A stretch of 19,523 nt of DNA from Candidatus Colwellbacteria bacterium RIFCSPLOWO2_12_FULL_43_11 (GTDB lineage: Bacteria > Patescibacteriota > Minisyncoccia > UBA6257 > Colwellbacteraceae), in NCBI GenBank assembly GCA_001817805.1, contig MHJB01000004.1:1-19523 (forward strand), read 5' to 3'. Made by a program: the position numbers and the translations under genes. Below the pieces are notes generated by a model. It was given only the letters and a program-made list of their open reading frames with translations, was not told the origin of the DNA and did no database searches. Within the stretch, counting starts at the first letter, position 1. Each line of letters begins with the position of its first letter. Shown piece after piece: positions 7,641 through 14,228 of the stretch.

Positions 7641-8843
7641 CTATCTTTTTTTCTTCCTCAAGAAAGTTGGTATATCCCAAACGTCATCGTCCTTCTTCGG
7701 CATCTCAATCGTAGATTTTTTAGGCTTTTCGTCAATCAAAGAATTATCCTTGGGCTCAACTTTTACTTCTCTGTCTCTCACAGGCATGCTACTGGACTCA
7801 TTGGGAGCAAATAAATTCATTGAATCGTCACGTTTGACCGATAATCCGTTAAAACCGGTAGCGACCAGTGTAACTTTAATTTGTCCCGCCTTAAGTTTGC
7901 GGTCAGGGTAAGCGCCAAAGATTATTTTAGCTCCCGGATCAACGTTCTCGGTTATTATTTTAGCCATCTCGCTTATCTCCACCATCTTTAAGTCCCGTCC
8001 ACCGGCCACACAGAATAAAATTCCTTTAGCGCCATCTACCGTTGTTTCCAAGAGCGGGGAATTGACCGCTTGTGTCGCCGCTTTAATGGAGCGGTCCTTA
8101 CCTTCGGCAAGACCAACTCCCACAACCGCGGTTCCCGAATCGGCCATGATGGCCCGGACATCCGCGAAATCAACATTCACCAAACCGGCGGAAGTTATAA
8201 CTTCAGTGACGCCCGAAACCGCGCTCTTTAAGATCTCGTCAATTTTTTCAAACGCTTTCAAGATTGGAGTTTCATTATCAATCACGCTAAAAATTCTGTC
8301 GTTCGGTATCACGAGCATTGTGTCCACTTTATCTTTTAGTCTCATGAGTCCCTCTTCGGCAATGCGCGCTCTTTGCGATCCTTCAAAAGTAAAAGGTTTG
8401 GTAATTATGGCAACGGTGAGCGCTCCCGTCTCTCGCGCGAGGTCAGCCACAACCGGCGTTGCTCCGGTTCCGGTGCCTCCTCCGAAGCCAGCTGCCAAAA
8501 ATATCATATCCGCTCCTTTCAATGCCTCGGCGATGTCAGCTTGGTTCTCTTCCGCCGCCTGTCTCCCTAAATCGGGATTCATACCGGCTCCCATGCCACG
8601 AGTGGCAATTCGCCCTATATGTATTTTTTGCTTGGCATCACAATGCTCCAAGTCTTGCGCATCGGTATTAATCGCGATAAATTCCACGCCTCTTATAAAG
8701 TCGCTCCCCATTCTGGTAATGACATTGCCTCCGGCTCCGCCTATACCTACTACTTTAATACTCACGAAAGGCTTATTTTTAGACCTTTCTTGGCTAGACA
8801 CCGAGTAGCTTTTCCTGGCTTTTCTTCTTTTTCTTTTAGGCAT
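7641..8843 (-). CDS. ftsZ: Cell division GTPase FtsZ
   Basis: Tubulin homologue that polymerises with GTP into the division ring. The GTPase core runs from about residue 27 to 335: VVGIGGAGGN (31-40), GGGTGTG tubulin signature (121-127), and the T7 catalytic loop NVDFADVRAIM (223-233) with N223, D225 and D228. A charged linker (about 336-387) leads to the conserved C-terminal peptide WDIPTFLRKKKR (389-400), the usual docking site for FtsA, so both ends of the FtsZ-FtsA interaction are encoded here. The N-terminus has an unusual basic extension of about 25 residues (MPKRKRRKARKSYS). The start lies 3 nt after the ftsA stop, and a hairpin terminator follows. Confidence 0.98.
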   Translation of the reverse strand: MPKRKRRKARKSYSVSSQERSKNKPFVSIKVVGIGGAGGNVITRMGSDFIRGVEFIAINTDAQDLEHCDAKQKIHIGRIATRGMGAGMNPDLGRQAAEENQADIAEALKGADMIFLAAGFGGGTGTGATPVVADLARETGALTVAIITKPFTFEGSQRARIAEEGLMRLKDKVDTMLVIPNDRIFSVIDNETPILKAFEKIDEILKSAVSGVTEVITSAGLVNVDFADVRAIMADSGTAVVGVGLAEGKDRSIKAATQAVNSPLLETTVDGAKGILFCVAGGRDLKMVEISEMAKIITENVDPGAKIIFGAYPDRKLKAGQIKVTLVATGFNGLSVKRDDSMNLFAPNESSSMPVRDREVKVEPKDNSLIDEKPKKSTIEMPKKDDDVWDIPTFLRKKKR

Positions 8844-8846
8844 AGG

Positions 8847-10073
8847 CTATGGCAGAAGATTTCTTAAAAAATTGATGAAAAAGTTACCTTGAGTCATTGG
8901 CGCTCTTCGTGGTTCGAGCTCCCGACTCCATAATAAGAGGCCTAAAACGGAAACATATTCAGGAGACTCCAGAATTTCTGACATTTCTTTAGCATTCGCC
9001 TCAAACAAATTTGGCTGAGGCAAACCAATCTGGGCTGAGAGTTTTAACTCACCCCTTAGAAGTTCAACTACTCCCGGGAGTTTAGAACCGCCCCCGGTAA
9101 GCACTACCCCTCCAGGTAATCGCCCTGCTTTACCAACTAATCTTAACTCATTATTAACCAGCTCGCAAATTTCCGTAAGTCTGGCTTCTATTACCTCCGC
9201 TATATATTTTCTTGATGGCGACCCCTTAAGGCTTGGGTCAACTTTCTTAAGCTCAACACTTTCTTTCGCCGAAACTTCCTTAGCCAAGGCATAGCCATAA
9301 GCAACTTTAAGTTTTTCGGCCGTCTCAACCGGAATCTTTAAAGCCACCGCCAAGTCATTGGTAACGTGGCCCGCCCCTACCGGAAACATCGTAGTGTGTA
9401 ATAATTTATTTTCTTCATAAACTGCCATACCGGTTGTTCCGTATCCGATATCAACGAGGAGAACGCCCAACTCTTTTTGATTTTTGGTTAAAACAGATGT
9501 GGCTGATGCCAAGGGTCCGAAAATCAGTCCGGAGATACTTCCGCCTGCCATACCGACACATTTCATTAAATTTTTAACCGCCGGCTCGAAAGCATCTATG
9601 ACCACGCTCGCCACTTCCAGTCTCGCTCCCACCATGCCCAATGGATCTCTGATGTCACCTACTCCGTCAACAATAAATTCTCTCGTTATGGTATGAAGTA
9701 TCATTCTGTTGGAGGGCAGATGGACCGCTTCCGATGCTTGTACGGCTCGCGTCATGTCATCACGATGTATCTCCGAGCTCGCGCGAGAAACGGCAATTAT
9801 GCCGCGCGATATTTGCGAATGAACATCGGAGCTCCCTACATTAAGATAAATATTGTTAACCGCGCTTTTGGAAAACTTTTTGACTTCTTGTAGAACCCCG
9901 TTAACGGCCGAGGCCGCGTCTTCCATATCAACCACTATCCCCTTTCTCAATCCTCGAGAGGGTCTCTCTATTACGTGAAGTAACGATATTTTGTTCGTTG
10001 GGTCTCTCTCGGCTACTACCGCCTTTACCGAGCTCGAGCCAATGTCTAAACCTAAGATTTGATTTTTTGCCAT
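8847..10073 (-). CDS. ftsA: Cell division protein FtsA
   Basis: Actin-like ATPase that anchors FtsZ filaments to the membrane and recruits the divisome. Actin-fold nucleotide motifs are visible: phosphate 1 LDIGSSSVKAVV (9-20), phosphate 2 VDIGYGTTGMAVYE (207-220) and adenosine VVLTGGGSKLPGV (323-335). The SHS2/1C region typical of FtsA lies between about 85 and 165. The C-terminus GNFFINFLRNLLP (396-408) is an amphipathic helix like the membrane-targeting sequence of FtsA, with no transmembrane segment. At 408 aa it has normal length. The ATG at 10073 lies 22 nt inside the end of ybeY, implying coupled translation, and ftsZ follows after 3 nt. Confidence 0.97.
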   Translation of the reverse strand: MAKNQILGLDIGSSSVKAVVAERDPTNKISLLHVIERPSRGLRKGIVVDMEDAASAVNGVLQEVKKFSKSAVNNIYLNVGSSDVHSQISRGIIAVSRASSEIHRDDMTRAVQASEAVHLPSNRMILHTITREFIVDGVGDIRDPLGMVGARLEVASVVIDAFEPAVKNLMKCVGMAGGSISGLIFGPLASATSVLTKNQKELGVLLVDIGYGTTGMAVYEENKLLHTTMFPVGAGHVTNDLAVALKIPVETAEKLKVAYGYALAKEVSAKESVELKKVDPSLKGSPSRKYIAEVIEARLTEICELVNNELRLVGKAGRLPGGVVLTGGGSKLPGVVELLRGELKLSAQIGLPQPNLFEANAKEMSEILESPEYVSVLGLLLWSRELEPRRAPMTQGNFFINFLRNLLP

Positions 10074-10450
10074 TTTAAAAGTTTGTTTTCCAGACGTTCC
10101 ATTTTAATTCTATCATCATAACGCTCATGGCTAAAATCCAACAAGTGGAGAAGCCCATGAATTAATAGATGTTCCAGGTTTTCTCCTCGGCTTTTTATAT
10201 AAGCCGGGTCAAGGTACACCTCTCCCAGAAACTTTTTGGCTTTCTTAGGAAGCTTGGGGAATACCTTTGACGCCCCAAAAGACAGAACATTAGTAGTCTG
10301 ATTTTTGCCCCTAAATCTGGCGTTAAGAGACTTCATTACGCTACCGTTCACGAGGTTTACTTCTATATAAGAGTCTTTCTGGCCCAAAAAGACCAAGGCC
10401 TCTTTGGCCAAACGGCCGAGCCTTTCCCCCTCTAAACCAATCGAAGCCAT
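10052..10450 (-). CDS. ybeY: Endoribonuclease / rRNA maturation factor YbeY
   Basis: Zinc-dependent endoribonuclease family acting in 16S rRNA 3'-end maturation and ribosome quality control. The zinc motif HGLLHLLDFSH has H98, H102 and H108 in the family H-x3-H-x5-H spacing. The upstream signature FRGKNQTTNVLSF (46-58) matches the usual YRGKxxPTNVLSF, and FLGEVYLDP (74-82) matches the LGDI strand. At 132 aa it is slightly short (typically about 150), mostly at the N-terminus. The ATG at 10450 shares one base with the yqeY stop (TAATG) and the 3' end overlaps ftsA by 22 nt. Its placement directly before ftsA-ftsZ is notable; ybeY is often near era or phoH elsewhere. Confidence 0.93.
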   Translation of the reverse strand: MASIGLEGERLGRLAKEALVFLGQKDSYIEVNLVNGSVMKSLNARFRGKNQTTNVLSFGASKVFPKLPKKAKKFLGEVYLDPAYIKSRGENLEHLLIHGLLHLLDFSHERYDDRIKMERLENKLLKWQKIKS

Positions 10451-10902
10451 TAAGAGGTAAGCTTTTTGACTATAGCGCTCACCCTCCCCGCTTCTGCTTG
10501 CCCCTTAACTTCGGCCATAGCAAGCTTCATAGCTTTACCAAAGTCTTTTTCGCCTTGTGCGCCATTAGACAGCGCTTTTTTAACTAAGCCTTCCAGAACC
10601 TCGTCGGTAAGCTCGGGCGGCAGATAAGATTGGATGATGGCAAGTTCTTCGACCTCTTTATCTTTTAAGTCGTTTCTCCCTGCTTTTCCGTAAATATCAA
10701 TAGACTCTCTCCTTTTCTTAACTTCCTTTTTTAGTACATCCATTACCTCTGCCTCGGTTATAGCCTCTTTACTCTTCGCTTTCTTCTCAATCTCACGATT
10801 GTGAATGGCGGAGGCCAGTAACCTTAAAGTCCCAAGCTTCATTGCTTGGGCGCTTTTCATGGCCTCTTTGATATCGTTATTTATTTTTTGAACTAGGTCC
10901 AT
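10450..10902 (-). CDS. yqeY: YqeY / GatB-like domain protein
   Basis: Small all-helical protein related to the tRNA-binding tail of the GatB amidotransferase subunit; molecular role unproven. Matching features are the N-terminal LVQKINNDIKEAMKSAQ helix, the core TLRLLASAIHNREIEKKAKSK (25-45), AEVMDVLKKEVKKRRESI (51-68), QSYLPPELTDEVLEGLVKK (91-109) and the closing helix FGKAMKLAMAEVKGQAEAGRVS (121-142). At 150 aa it has normal length (about 148). It lies 1 nt after rpsU and overlaps ybeY by 1 nt; the rpsU-yqeY pairing is widely conserved, which supports a role near the translation machinery. Confidence 0.92.
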   Translation of the reverse strand: MDLVQKINNDIKEAMKSAQAMKLGTLRLLASAIHNREIEKKAKSKEAITEAEVMDVLKKEVKKRRESIDIYGKAGRNDLKDKEVEELAIIQSYLPPELTDEVLEGLVKKALSNGAQGEKDFGKAMKLAMAEVKGQAEAGRVSAIVKKLTS

Positions 10903-10903
10903 T

Positions 10904-11113
10904 CTATAACAGGCCCAACTTCCTCTCCTTCAATATTGCCTGAGTTTTCTCGGCCTTATACATAGCGGAGATGTGCCTCTTGTTCCTGGTTACCCGCCTA
11001 TGACTGAAGCGGCGCTTTTTAGCTTCACGCAAAACTCCGCTTTGCTGAATTTTTTTGGTAAAGCGATAAATTAAAGCGGCTGTTTGTTCTCCTTCTCTTT
11101 TTTTAACTACCAT
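10904..11113 (-). CDS. rpsU: Small ribosomal subunit protein bS21
   Basis: Small, very basic protein (69 aa) of the 30S subunit that sits near the anti-Shine-Dalgarno end of 16S rRNA. Recognised by the N-terminal VVKKREGEQTAALIYRFTKK (2-21), the following SGVLREAKKRRFSHRR (25-40) helix and the Arg/Lys-rich tail. Length is typical. The ATG at 11113 overlaps the HIT gene end by 11 nt, and yqeY starts 1 nt after the stop. No Shine-Dalgarno sequence precedes the ATG (AT-rich TTTAAAA), so expression probably depends on coupling to the upstream gene or on an unstructured start. Confidence 0.93.
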   Translation of the reverse strand: MVVKKREGEQTAALIYRFTKKIQQSGVLREAKKRRFSHRRVTRNKRHISAMYKAEKTQAILKERKLGLL

Positions 11114-11525
11114 TTTTAAATTTTAGTATTCTTTCTTTTGTTTCTTTAACCGGCTCTTGGGGCGGATTTTTTACCACCATATGCAACGACCCTCCGCCAT
11201 CCCCCAAAAACCTTGGGATAACATGGACGTGGAGATGATCAATCGCTTGCCCGCTTACTTTACCGTGATTAATGCCTATTGTAAAGCCTTGCGGAGTTAA
11301 AGCTTTCTCGAGCATCTCGGTCACTTTTTTTACCGCCAGGAACAGAGATTCGACATCTTCTTCGTATAAATCGATTATATTCTCCGCATGAACCTTAGGG
11401 ATCAAGACCGTGTGCCCCAAGGATATGGGATGTATATCCAAAAATCCCAGAACTTCCGCGTCTTCATATATAACATCCGAGGGTATTTCGTGCTTGCCAA
11501 TCTTACAAAATAAACAATCTGCCAT
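11103..11525 (-). CDS. HIT-family nucleotide hydrolase/transferase (Hint-like)
   Basis: Histidine-triad protein of 140 aa, with the signature HLHVHVIPR (97-105; H97, H99, H101, with H101 the expected nucleophile for nucleotidyl-histidine chemistry). The N-terminal CLFCKI (C4, C7) fits the zinc-binding form of bacterial Hint. DIHPISLGHTVLIPKVHAENI (30-50) is also diagnostic. Such enzymes hydrolyse adenosine phosphoramidates or dinucleotides; the substrate here is unknown. The ATG at 11525 is chosen because MADCLFCKI is the normal family start; a TTG seven codons upstream (11546) would only add LLKIYKI-type residues. First gene of the HIT-rpsU-yqeY-ybeY-ftsA-ftsZ unit and overlapping rpsU by 11 nt. 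Confidence 0.93.
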   Translation of the reverse strand: MADCLFCKIGKHEIPSDVIYEDAEVLGFLDIHPISLGHTVLIPKVHAENIIDLYEEDVESLFLAVKKVTEMLEKALTPQGFTIGINHGKVSGQAIDHLHVHVIPRFLGDGGGSLHMVVKNPPQEPVKETKERILKFKNGS

Positions 11526-11577
11526 AATTTTATAAATTTTTAGCAAAGCGATTAAATTTATTTAAAATAGTGAGCAT

Positions 11578-11667
11578 CGAGCACTCAGTATTGTTCATCA
11601 TATTATATTTTAATTTCCGCATTGATTAATTTTGTCATAATTATTCATAGAAAATGCTGAGTGCTCG
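11578..11667. repeat. 15-bp inverted repeat flanking an AT-rich spacer
   Basis: The left arm CGAGCACTCAGTATT (11578-11592) and right arm AATGCTGAGTGCTCG (11653-11667) are inverted copies matching at 14 of 15 positions, separated by 60 bases that are almost all A/T. The right arm abuts the hairpin at 11667-11730. The pair could be an operator, the ends of a small non-autonomous mobile element, or an RNA stem. Seen in sequence; function unknown. Confidence 0.75.
11602..11607 (-). promoter_or_regulatory. Putative -10 element for the HIT-to-ftsZ operon
   Basis: A perfect TATAAT on the minus strand in an AT-rich stretch, about 80 nt upstream of the HIT ATG. No good -35 was found at 16-18 bases, so the call is tentative. 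It lies between the two arms of the 15-bp inverted repeat described at 11578-11667, which could therefore act on this promoter. Confidence 0.35.
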
Positions 11668-11730
11668 GCTGAAGTTTGATGGATACATTTTGTCGCCCAT
11701 AACTCCAAAATGTATATCAAGCCTTCAGCC
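11667..11730. repeat. Long interrupted hairpin spanning the hisS stop
   Basis: Three stem segments pair in register: GGCTGAAG (11667-11674) with CTTCAGCC (11723-11730), TTGAT (11676-11680) with ATCAA (11716-11720), and ATACATTTTG (11683-11692) with CAAAATGTAT (11706-11715). That gives 23 pairs, small bulges and a 13-base loop. The hisS TGA (11719-11717) is inside the structure. No T-run follows on the minus strand, so it is not a standard terminator; it could act as a 3' stability structure, a transcription pause or part of a repeat element. Confidence 0.75.
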
Positions 11731-13027
11731 TTCTCTTAACCTCTTCTACCACTTTACTCAAAGGAACGGACTCTTGGACGCCGTTTTCCATATCTCGGAT
11801 GATTATACTTTCTTCGTAGGCTTCTTTCTGCCCAAAGATGAGCGCTATAGGAGATTTCATTTTAGCTGCCCGCTCAAGCTGTGCCGATAAGGAATCTTTC
11901 CCTAAAGCTTCCAAAATAGGCATATTCTCTCTTCTAAACTCTTCTATAAGAGCCAAGCCTTTCTTTTTGGTAACTTCGCCAACGTGAATCAGAAAGACTT
12001 TAGGCCTAAATCTGTGATTCTGATAAGCCGTATCTGCTCTAACCGTTTCTATAATGCGCTCCATGCCCACGGCCACCCCCGTTGCGGGAGTCGCTCTCCC
12101 TCCAAGCATTTCGGCCAGGTAATCATAACGGCCGCCGGAAGCCAAGGCTAAATCACTGCCCTCGGTAAAAATTTCGAATACTGTCCTGTTGTAGTAGTCC
12201 AGTCCCCTTACCAAATGCGGGTTCAAAGAATATGGAATGCCAACTTCGTCCAAAAATTCCAAAACTTCTTTAAAGTGAGCCTTACACGCGCTGCACAAGC
12301 TATCCAAAATACTCGGTGCTCCTATTTTTACCGGAGCGCATATTTCGTTCTTGCAATCAAGAAGCCTCAGCGGGTTTTTATCCAAACGATTGGCGCAATC
12401 TTTACAAATCTTCTGTTTTTTATAGTATTCCACGAGCCTCCTACGATAATTGGGACGACAAACTCGACAGCCGATGCTGTTTATCTGAACTGTCATATTT
12501 TTAACCTTAACTTCTTCCAAAAACCTGTAAGTGGCAATTATTGACTGGGCATCGTATAACGGGTCGCTTTCTCCGCCCACTATCTCAAAGCCCAACTGGG
12601 TAAACTGTCGGTATCGTCCTGCCTGCGGTTTTTCATGCCTGAAAACAGGACCTAGATAATAAAGTTTCAGAGGTTGCGGTAGCTTATGAGAACCGTGTTG
12701 CAGATAACTCCTCATAACGGGGGCCGTAATCTCCGGTCGCAATGCCAGCTTATCGCCTCCCTTAGTGCGCAATGTAAACATTTCTTTCTCTACAATATCG
12801 GTCACCTCGCCAACGCCGCGCACAAATAGCTCTACATTTTCCAGTATAGGAGTTTCTATCTTGGAAAAGTTATAAAATTCAGCTATCTCTTTGGCTACTT
12901 TGTAAACCTTATCTCTCAAAATCCACTCCGCAGGCAGAATATCGTGCATGCCCTTGGGCGATTGAAAAAGTTCCGGTTTAACCGCCTCCTTATCTTTTTT
13001 GGGTATTTCTTTCTTTATTGCTGGCAT
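11717..13027 (-). CDS. hisS: Histidyl-tRNA synthetase
   Basis: Class II synthetase charging tRNA-His. Visible in order: the start of the catalytic core FQSPKGMHDILP (21-32), motif 1 region around 57-75, LALRPEITAPVMR (94-106), motif 2 GPVFRHEKPQAGRYRQF (126-142), the histidine-specific LVRGLDYYNRTVFEI (272-286), motif 3 GVAVGMERI (317-325) and a C-terminal anticodon-binding domain (about 342-436). An insertion holds four cysteine pairs (C187/C190, C208/C211, C225/C230, C245/C248), as in clostridial-type HisRS, probably binding zinc. Of 436 aa, the first 18 are a charged extension. The ATG shares one base with the lepB stop (TAATG). Confidence 0.97.
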   Translation of the reverse strand: MPAIKKEIPKKDKEAVKPELFQSPKGMHDILPAEWILRDKVYKVAKEIAEFYNFSKIETPILENVELFVRGVGEVTDIVEKEMFTLRTKGGDKLALRPEITAPVMRSYLQHGSHKLPQPLKLYYLGPVFRHEKPQAGRYRQFTQLGFEIVGGESDPLYDAQSIIATYRFLEEVKVKNMTVQINSIGCRVCRPNYRRRLVEYYKKQKICKDCANRLDKNPLRLLDCKNEICAPVKIGAPSILDSLCSACKAHFKEVLEFLDEVGIPYSLNPHLVRGLDYYNRTVFEIFTEGSDLALASGGRYDYLAEMLGGRATPATGVAVGMERIIETVRADTAYQNHRFRPKVFLIHVGEVTKKKGLALIEEFRRENMPILEALGKDSLSAQLERAAKMKSPIALIFGQKEAYEESIIIRDMENGVQESVPLSKVVEEVKRRLKA

Positions 13028-13578
13028 TAGGAAAAAGTATAACTTATGGCCTGTCTAAATATTTGGAGCTTTCCGGGAGGCCAAAATCTCAAACGCACCG
13101 TGCCAATTATCTCGTCTCGCTTAAGCGCCCCCCAACTCCTCGAATCAAAGCTCTGAGGCCTATTATCGCCCATAACAAAAAATTCGTTCGGCGCCAAATC
13201 AAAGACTCTTGCTCCAACCACAGACCCGGCAACCGGTAAATAGTCTTCTTGTAAAACTTTGTCATTTACCTTAATTTCGTCACCGCTTATGCTTACTTCC
13301 TCTCCCGGCAAGCCTATTACCCGCTTAATATAAAATTCGTTTTCGTTCCGTGGGTTATGAAAAATTATCACTTCCCCCCTTTGAGGCTCGCGGAAGCGAT
13401 AGGTTATCTCATCAATCAATATATAATCTCCATTTTCAAAGTTAGGCTCCATGCTCGCCCCCTGCACAATGAAAGGTTGGGCTATAAAGGTATAAATGAT
13501 GAATATTGAGATTAGGGCTATAGCAAGCGTCTCTAGAATTTCCCAAACGGGCAGAAGAAATTGTCTCATTTGGTGCAT
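13027..13578 (-). CDS. lepB: Signal peptidase I
   Basis: Membrane serine protease that removes signal peptides from exported proteins. One transmembrane segment (about 13-33) precedes the catalytic domain. Numbering from ATG at 13578, the nucleophile is S42 in VQGASMEP and the general base K85 in FYIKRVIGLPGE, followed by MGDNRPQSFDSRSWG (136-150), all canonical boxes. The 183 aa give the short Gram-positive-like form with one anchor. A TTG at 13605 would add nine residues, and ATG at 13569 would remove three; 13578 was chosen as the first ATG ahead of the membrane segment. Its stop overlaps the hisS ATG by one base, so the two are translated together. Divergent from pth. Confidence 0.95.
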   Translation of the reverse strand: MHQMRQFLLPVWEILETLAIALISIFIIYTFIAQPFIVQGASMEPNFENGDYILIDEITYRFREPQRGEVIIFHNPRNENEFYIKRVIGLPGEEVSISGDEIKVNDKVLQEDYLPVAGSVVGARVFDLAPNEFFVMGDNRPQSFDSRSWGALKRDEIIGTVRLRFWPPGKLQIFRQAISYTFS

Positions 13579-13596
13579 TCTAATACAATAAATAAG

Positions 13597-13625
13597 TGCC
13601 TGCAAGCCTTGCCTTTCGGCAGGCA
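13597..13625. repeat. 7-bp inverted repeat between divergent lepB and pth
   Basis: TGCCTGC (13597-13603) and GCAGGCA (13619-13625) pair around a 15-base GC-rich loop, in the otherwise AT-rich 116-nt gap between the divergent genes lepB and pth. The loop can also pair internally (TGCC with GGCA). The site falls in the predicted lepB leader. It may be a regulatory hairpin or a copy of a short palindromic repeat. Confidence 0.5.
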
Positions 13626-13665
13626 GGCCCGTTTAGTAACAGGAAATTGCGCAAAAACCAGGATA

Positions 13666-13673
13666 ATTATAGT
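13666..13673. promoter_or_regulatory. Putative overlapping divergent -10 elements for lepB-hisS and pth
   Basis: The same few bases read TATAAT on the minus strand (13671-13666, toward lepB) and TATAGT on the plus strand (13668-13673, toward pth). A plus-strand TTGCGC at 13647-13652 could be a -35 with a 15-base spacer; no good -35 is seen for the minus direction. Overlapping -10 sites would make the two transcription units mutually exclusive at any moment. Weak evidence. Confidence 0.3.
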
Positions 13674-13694
13674 GTAGATACATATATAAAACTT

Positions 13695-14228
13695 ATGATA
13701 AAACAATCAAAACTTTCTTTTAAATATAAGTTAATAGTTGGCCTCGGCAATCCAGGAGACGAGTATGCCAATACTTACCACAACGCTGGCCTGCTTTTTT
13801 TATCTTGCCTCGCCCCCGGAACCCGATTCAAAAGAGTTTTAGACTTCGCTTATTTGAAAAATGGGGATTTAATCTTGGTGAAACCGCTCACTTTCATGAA
13901 TGAATCCGGCAGGCCCGTACTCCAGGCCTTAAAGTATTTTAAACTCACCCCGGATAAGTTATTGGTAGCTCATGACGATTCCGATATAGGAATTGGGAAT
14001 TATAAGATATCTTTAGGGCGCGGGTCGGCAGGACATAACGGAGTTGAATCTATTATTAAATCTTTAGGCAATAAAGATTTTGGCCGGTTGCGACTAGGCA
14101 TAAGAGGTCCCGAAAAAAACGGTAAACGGCTTAGGGCGCAAGAATTTGTTTTAAAACAAATTTCTAAAAAAGATAAACTGCTTTTGGAAGGCTTGTTCCA
14201 AGAGGTAAAAGTTACTCTTACAGAATAA
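13695..14228 (+). CDS. pth: Peptidyl-tRNA hydrolase
   Basis: Recycles peptidyl-tRNA released from stalled ribosomes by hydrolysing the ester bond. Key residues align with the E. coli enzyme: N19 in VGLGNPGDEYANTYHN, catalytic H29, N69 in KPLTFMNESG, D94 in VAHDDSDI and N115 in GSAGHNGVESI. At 177 aa it is slightly shorter than usual (about 190). ATG at 13695 is used because the preceding in-frame codons back to 13596 read through the lepB/pth promoter region and look non-coding. This is the only plus-strand gene in the window; it ends inside the last codons of the pilM-pilN fusion gene (11-nt convergent overlap) with no terminator between them. Confidence 0.95.
   Translation: MIKQSKLSFKYKLIVGLGNPGDEYANTYHNAGLLFLSCLAPGTRFKRVLDFAYLKNGDLILVKPLTFMNESGRPVLQALKYFKLTPDKLLVAHDDSDIGIGNYKISLGRGSAGHNGVESIIKSLGNKDFGRLRLGIRGPEKNGKRLRAQEFVLKQISKKDKLLLEGLFQEVKVTLTE

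Noticed and set aside
8062..8808. 248-codon open frame on the plus strand opposite ftsZ
   Set aside because: It is antisense to a certain ftsZ gene, has an Ala/Ser/Pro-rich shadow composition with no domain, and shows no promoter or ribosome site.
11578..11667. Resemblance of AGCACTC/GAGTGCT to the CIRCE (HrcA) operator
   Set aside because: CIRCE needs TTAGCACTC and GAGTGCTAA nine bases apart; here the halves are 72 bases apart, the outer bases differ, and no heat-shock gene is adjacent.
12215..12544. 109-codon plus-strand frame inside hisS
   Set aside because: Shadow of the hisS cysteine-rich region; no family resemblance and antisense to an essential gene.
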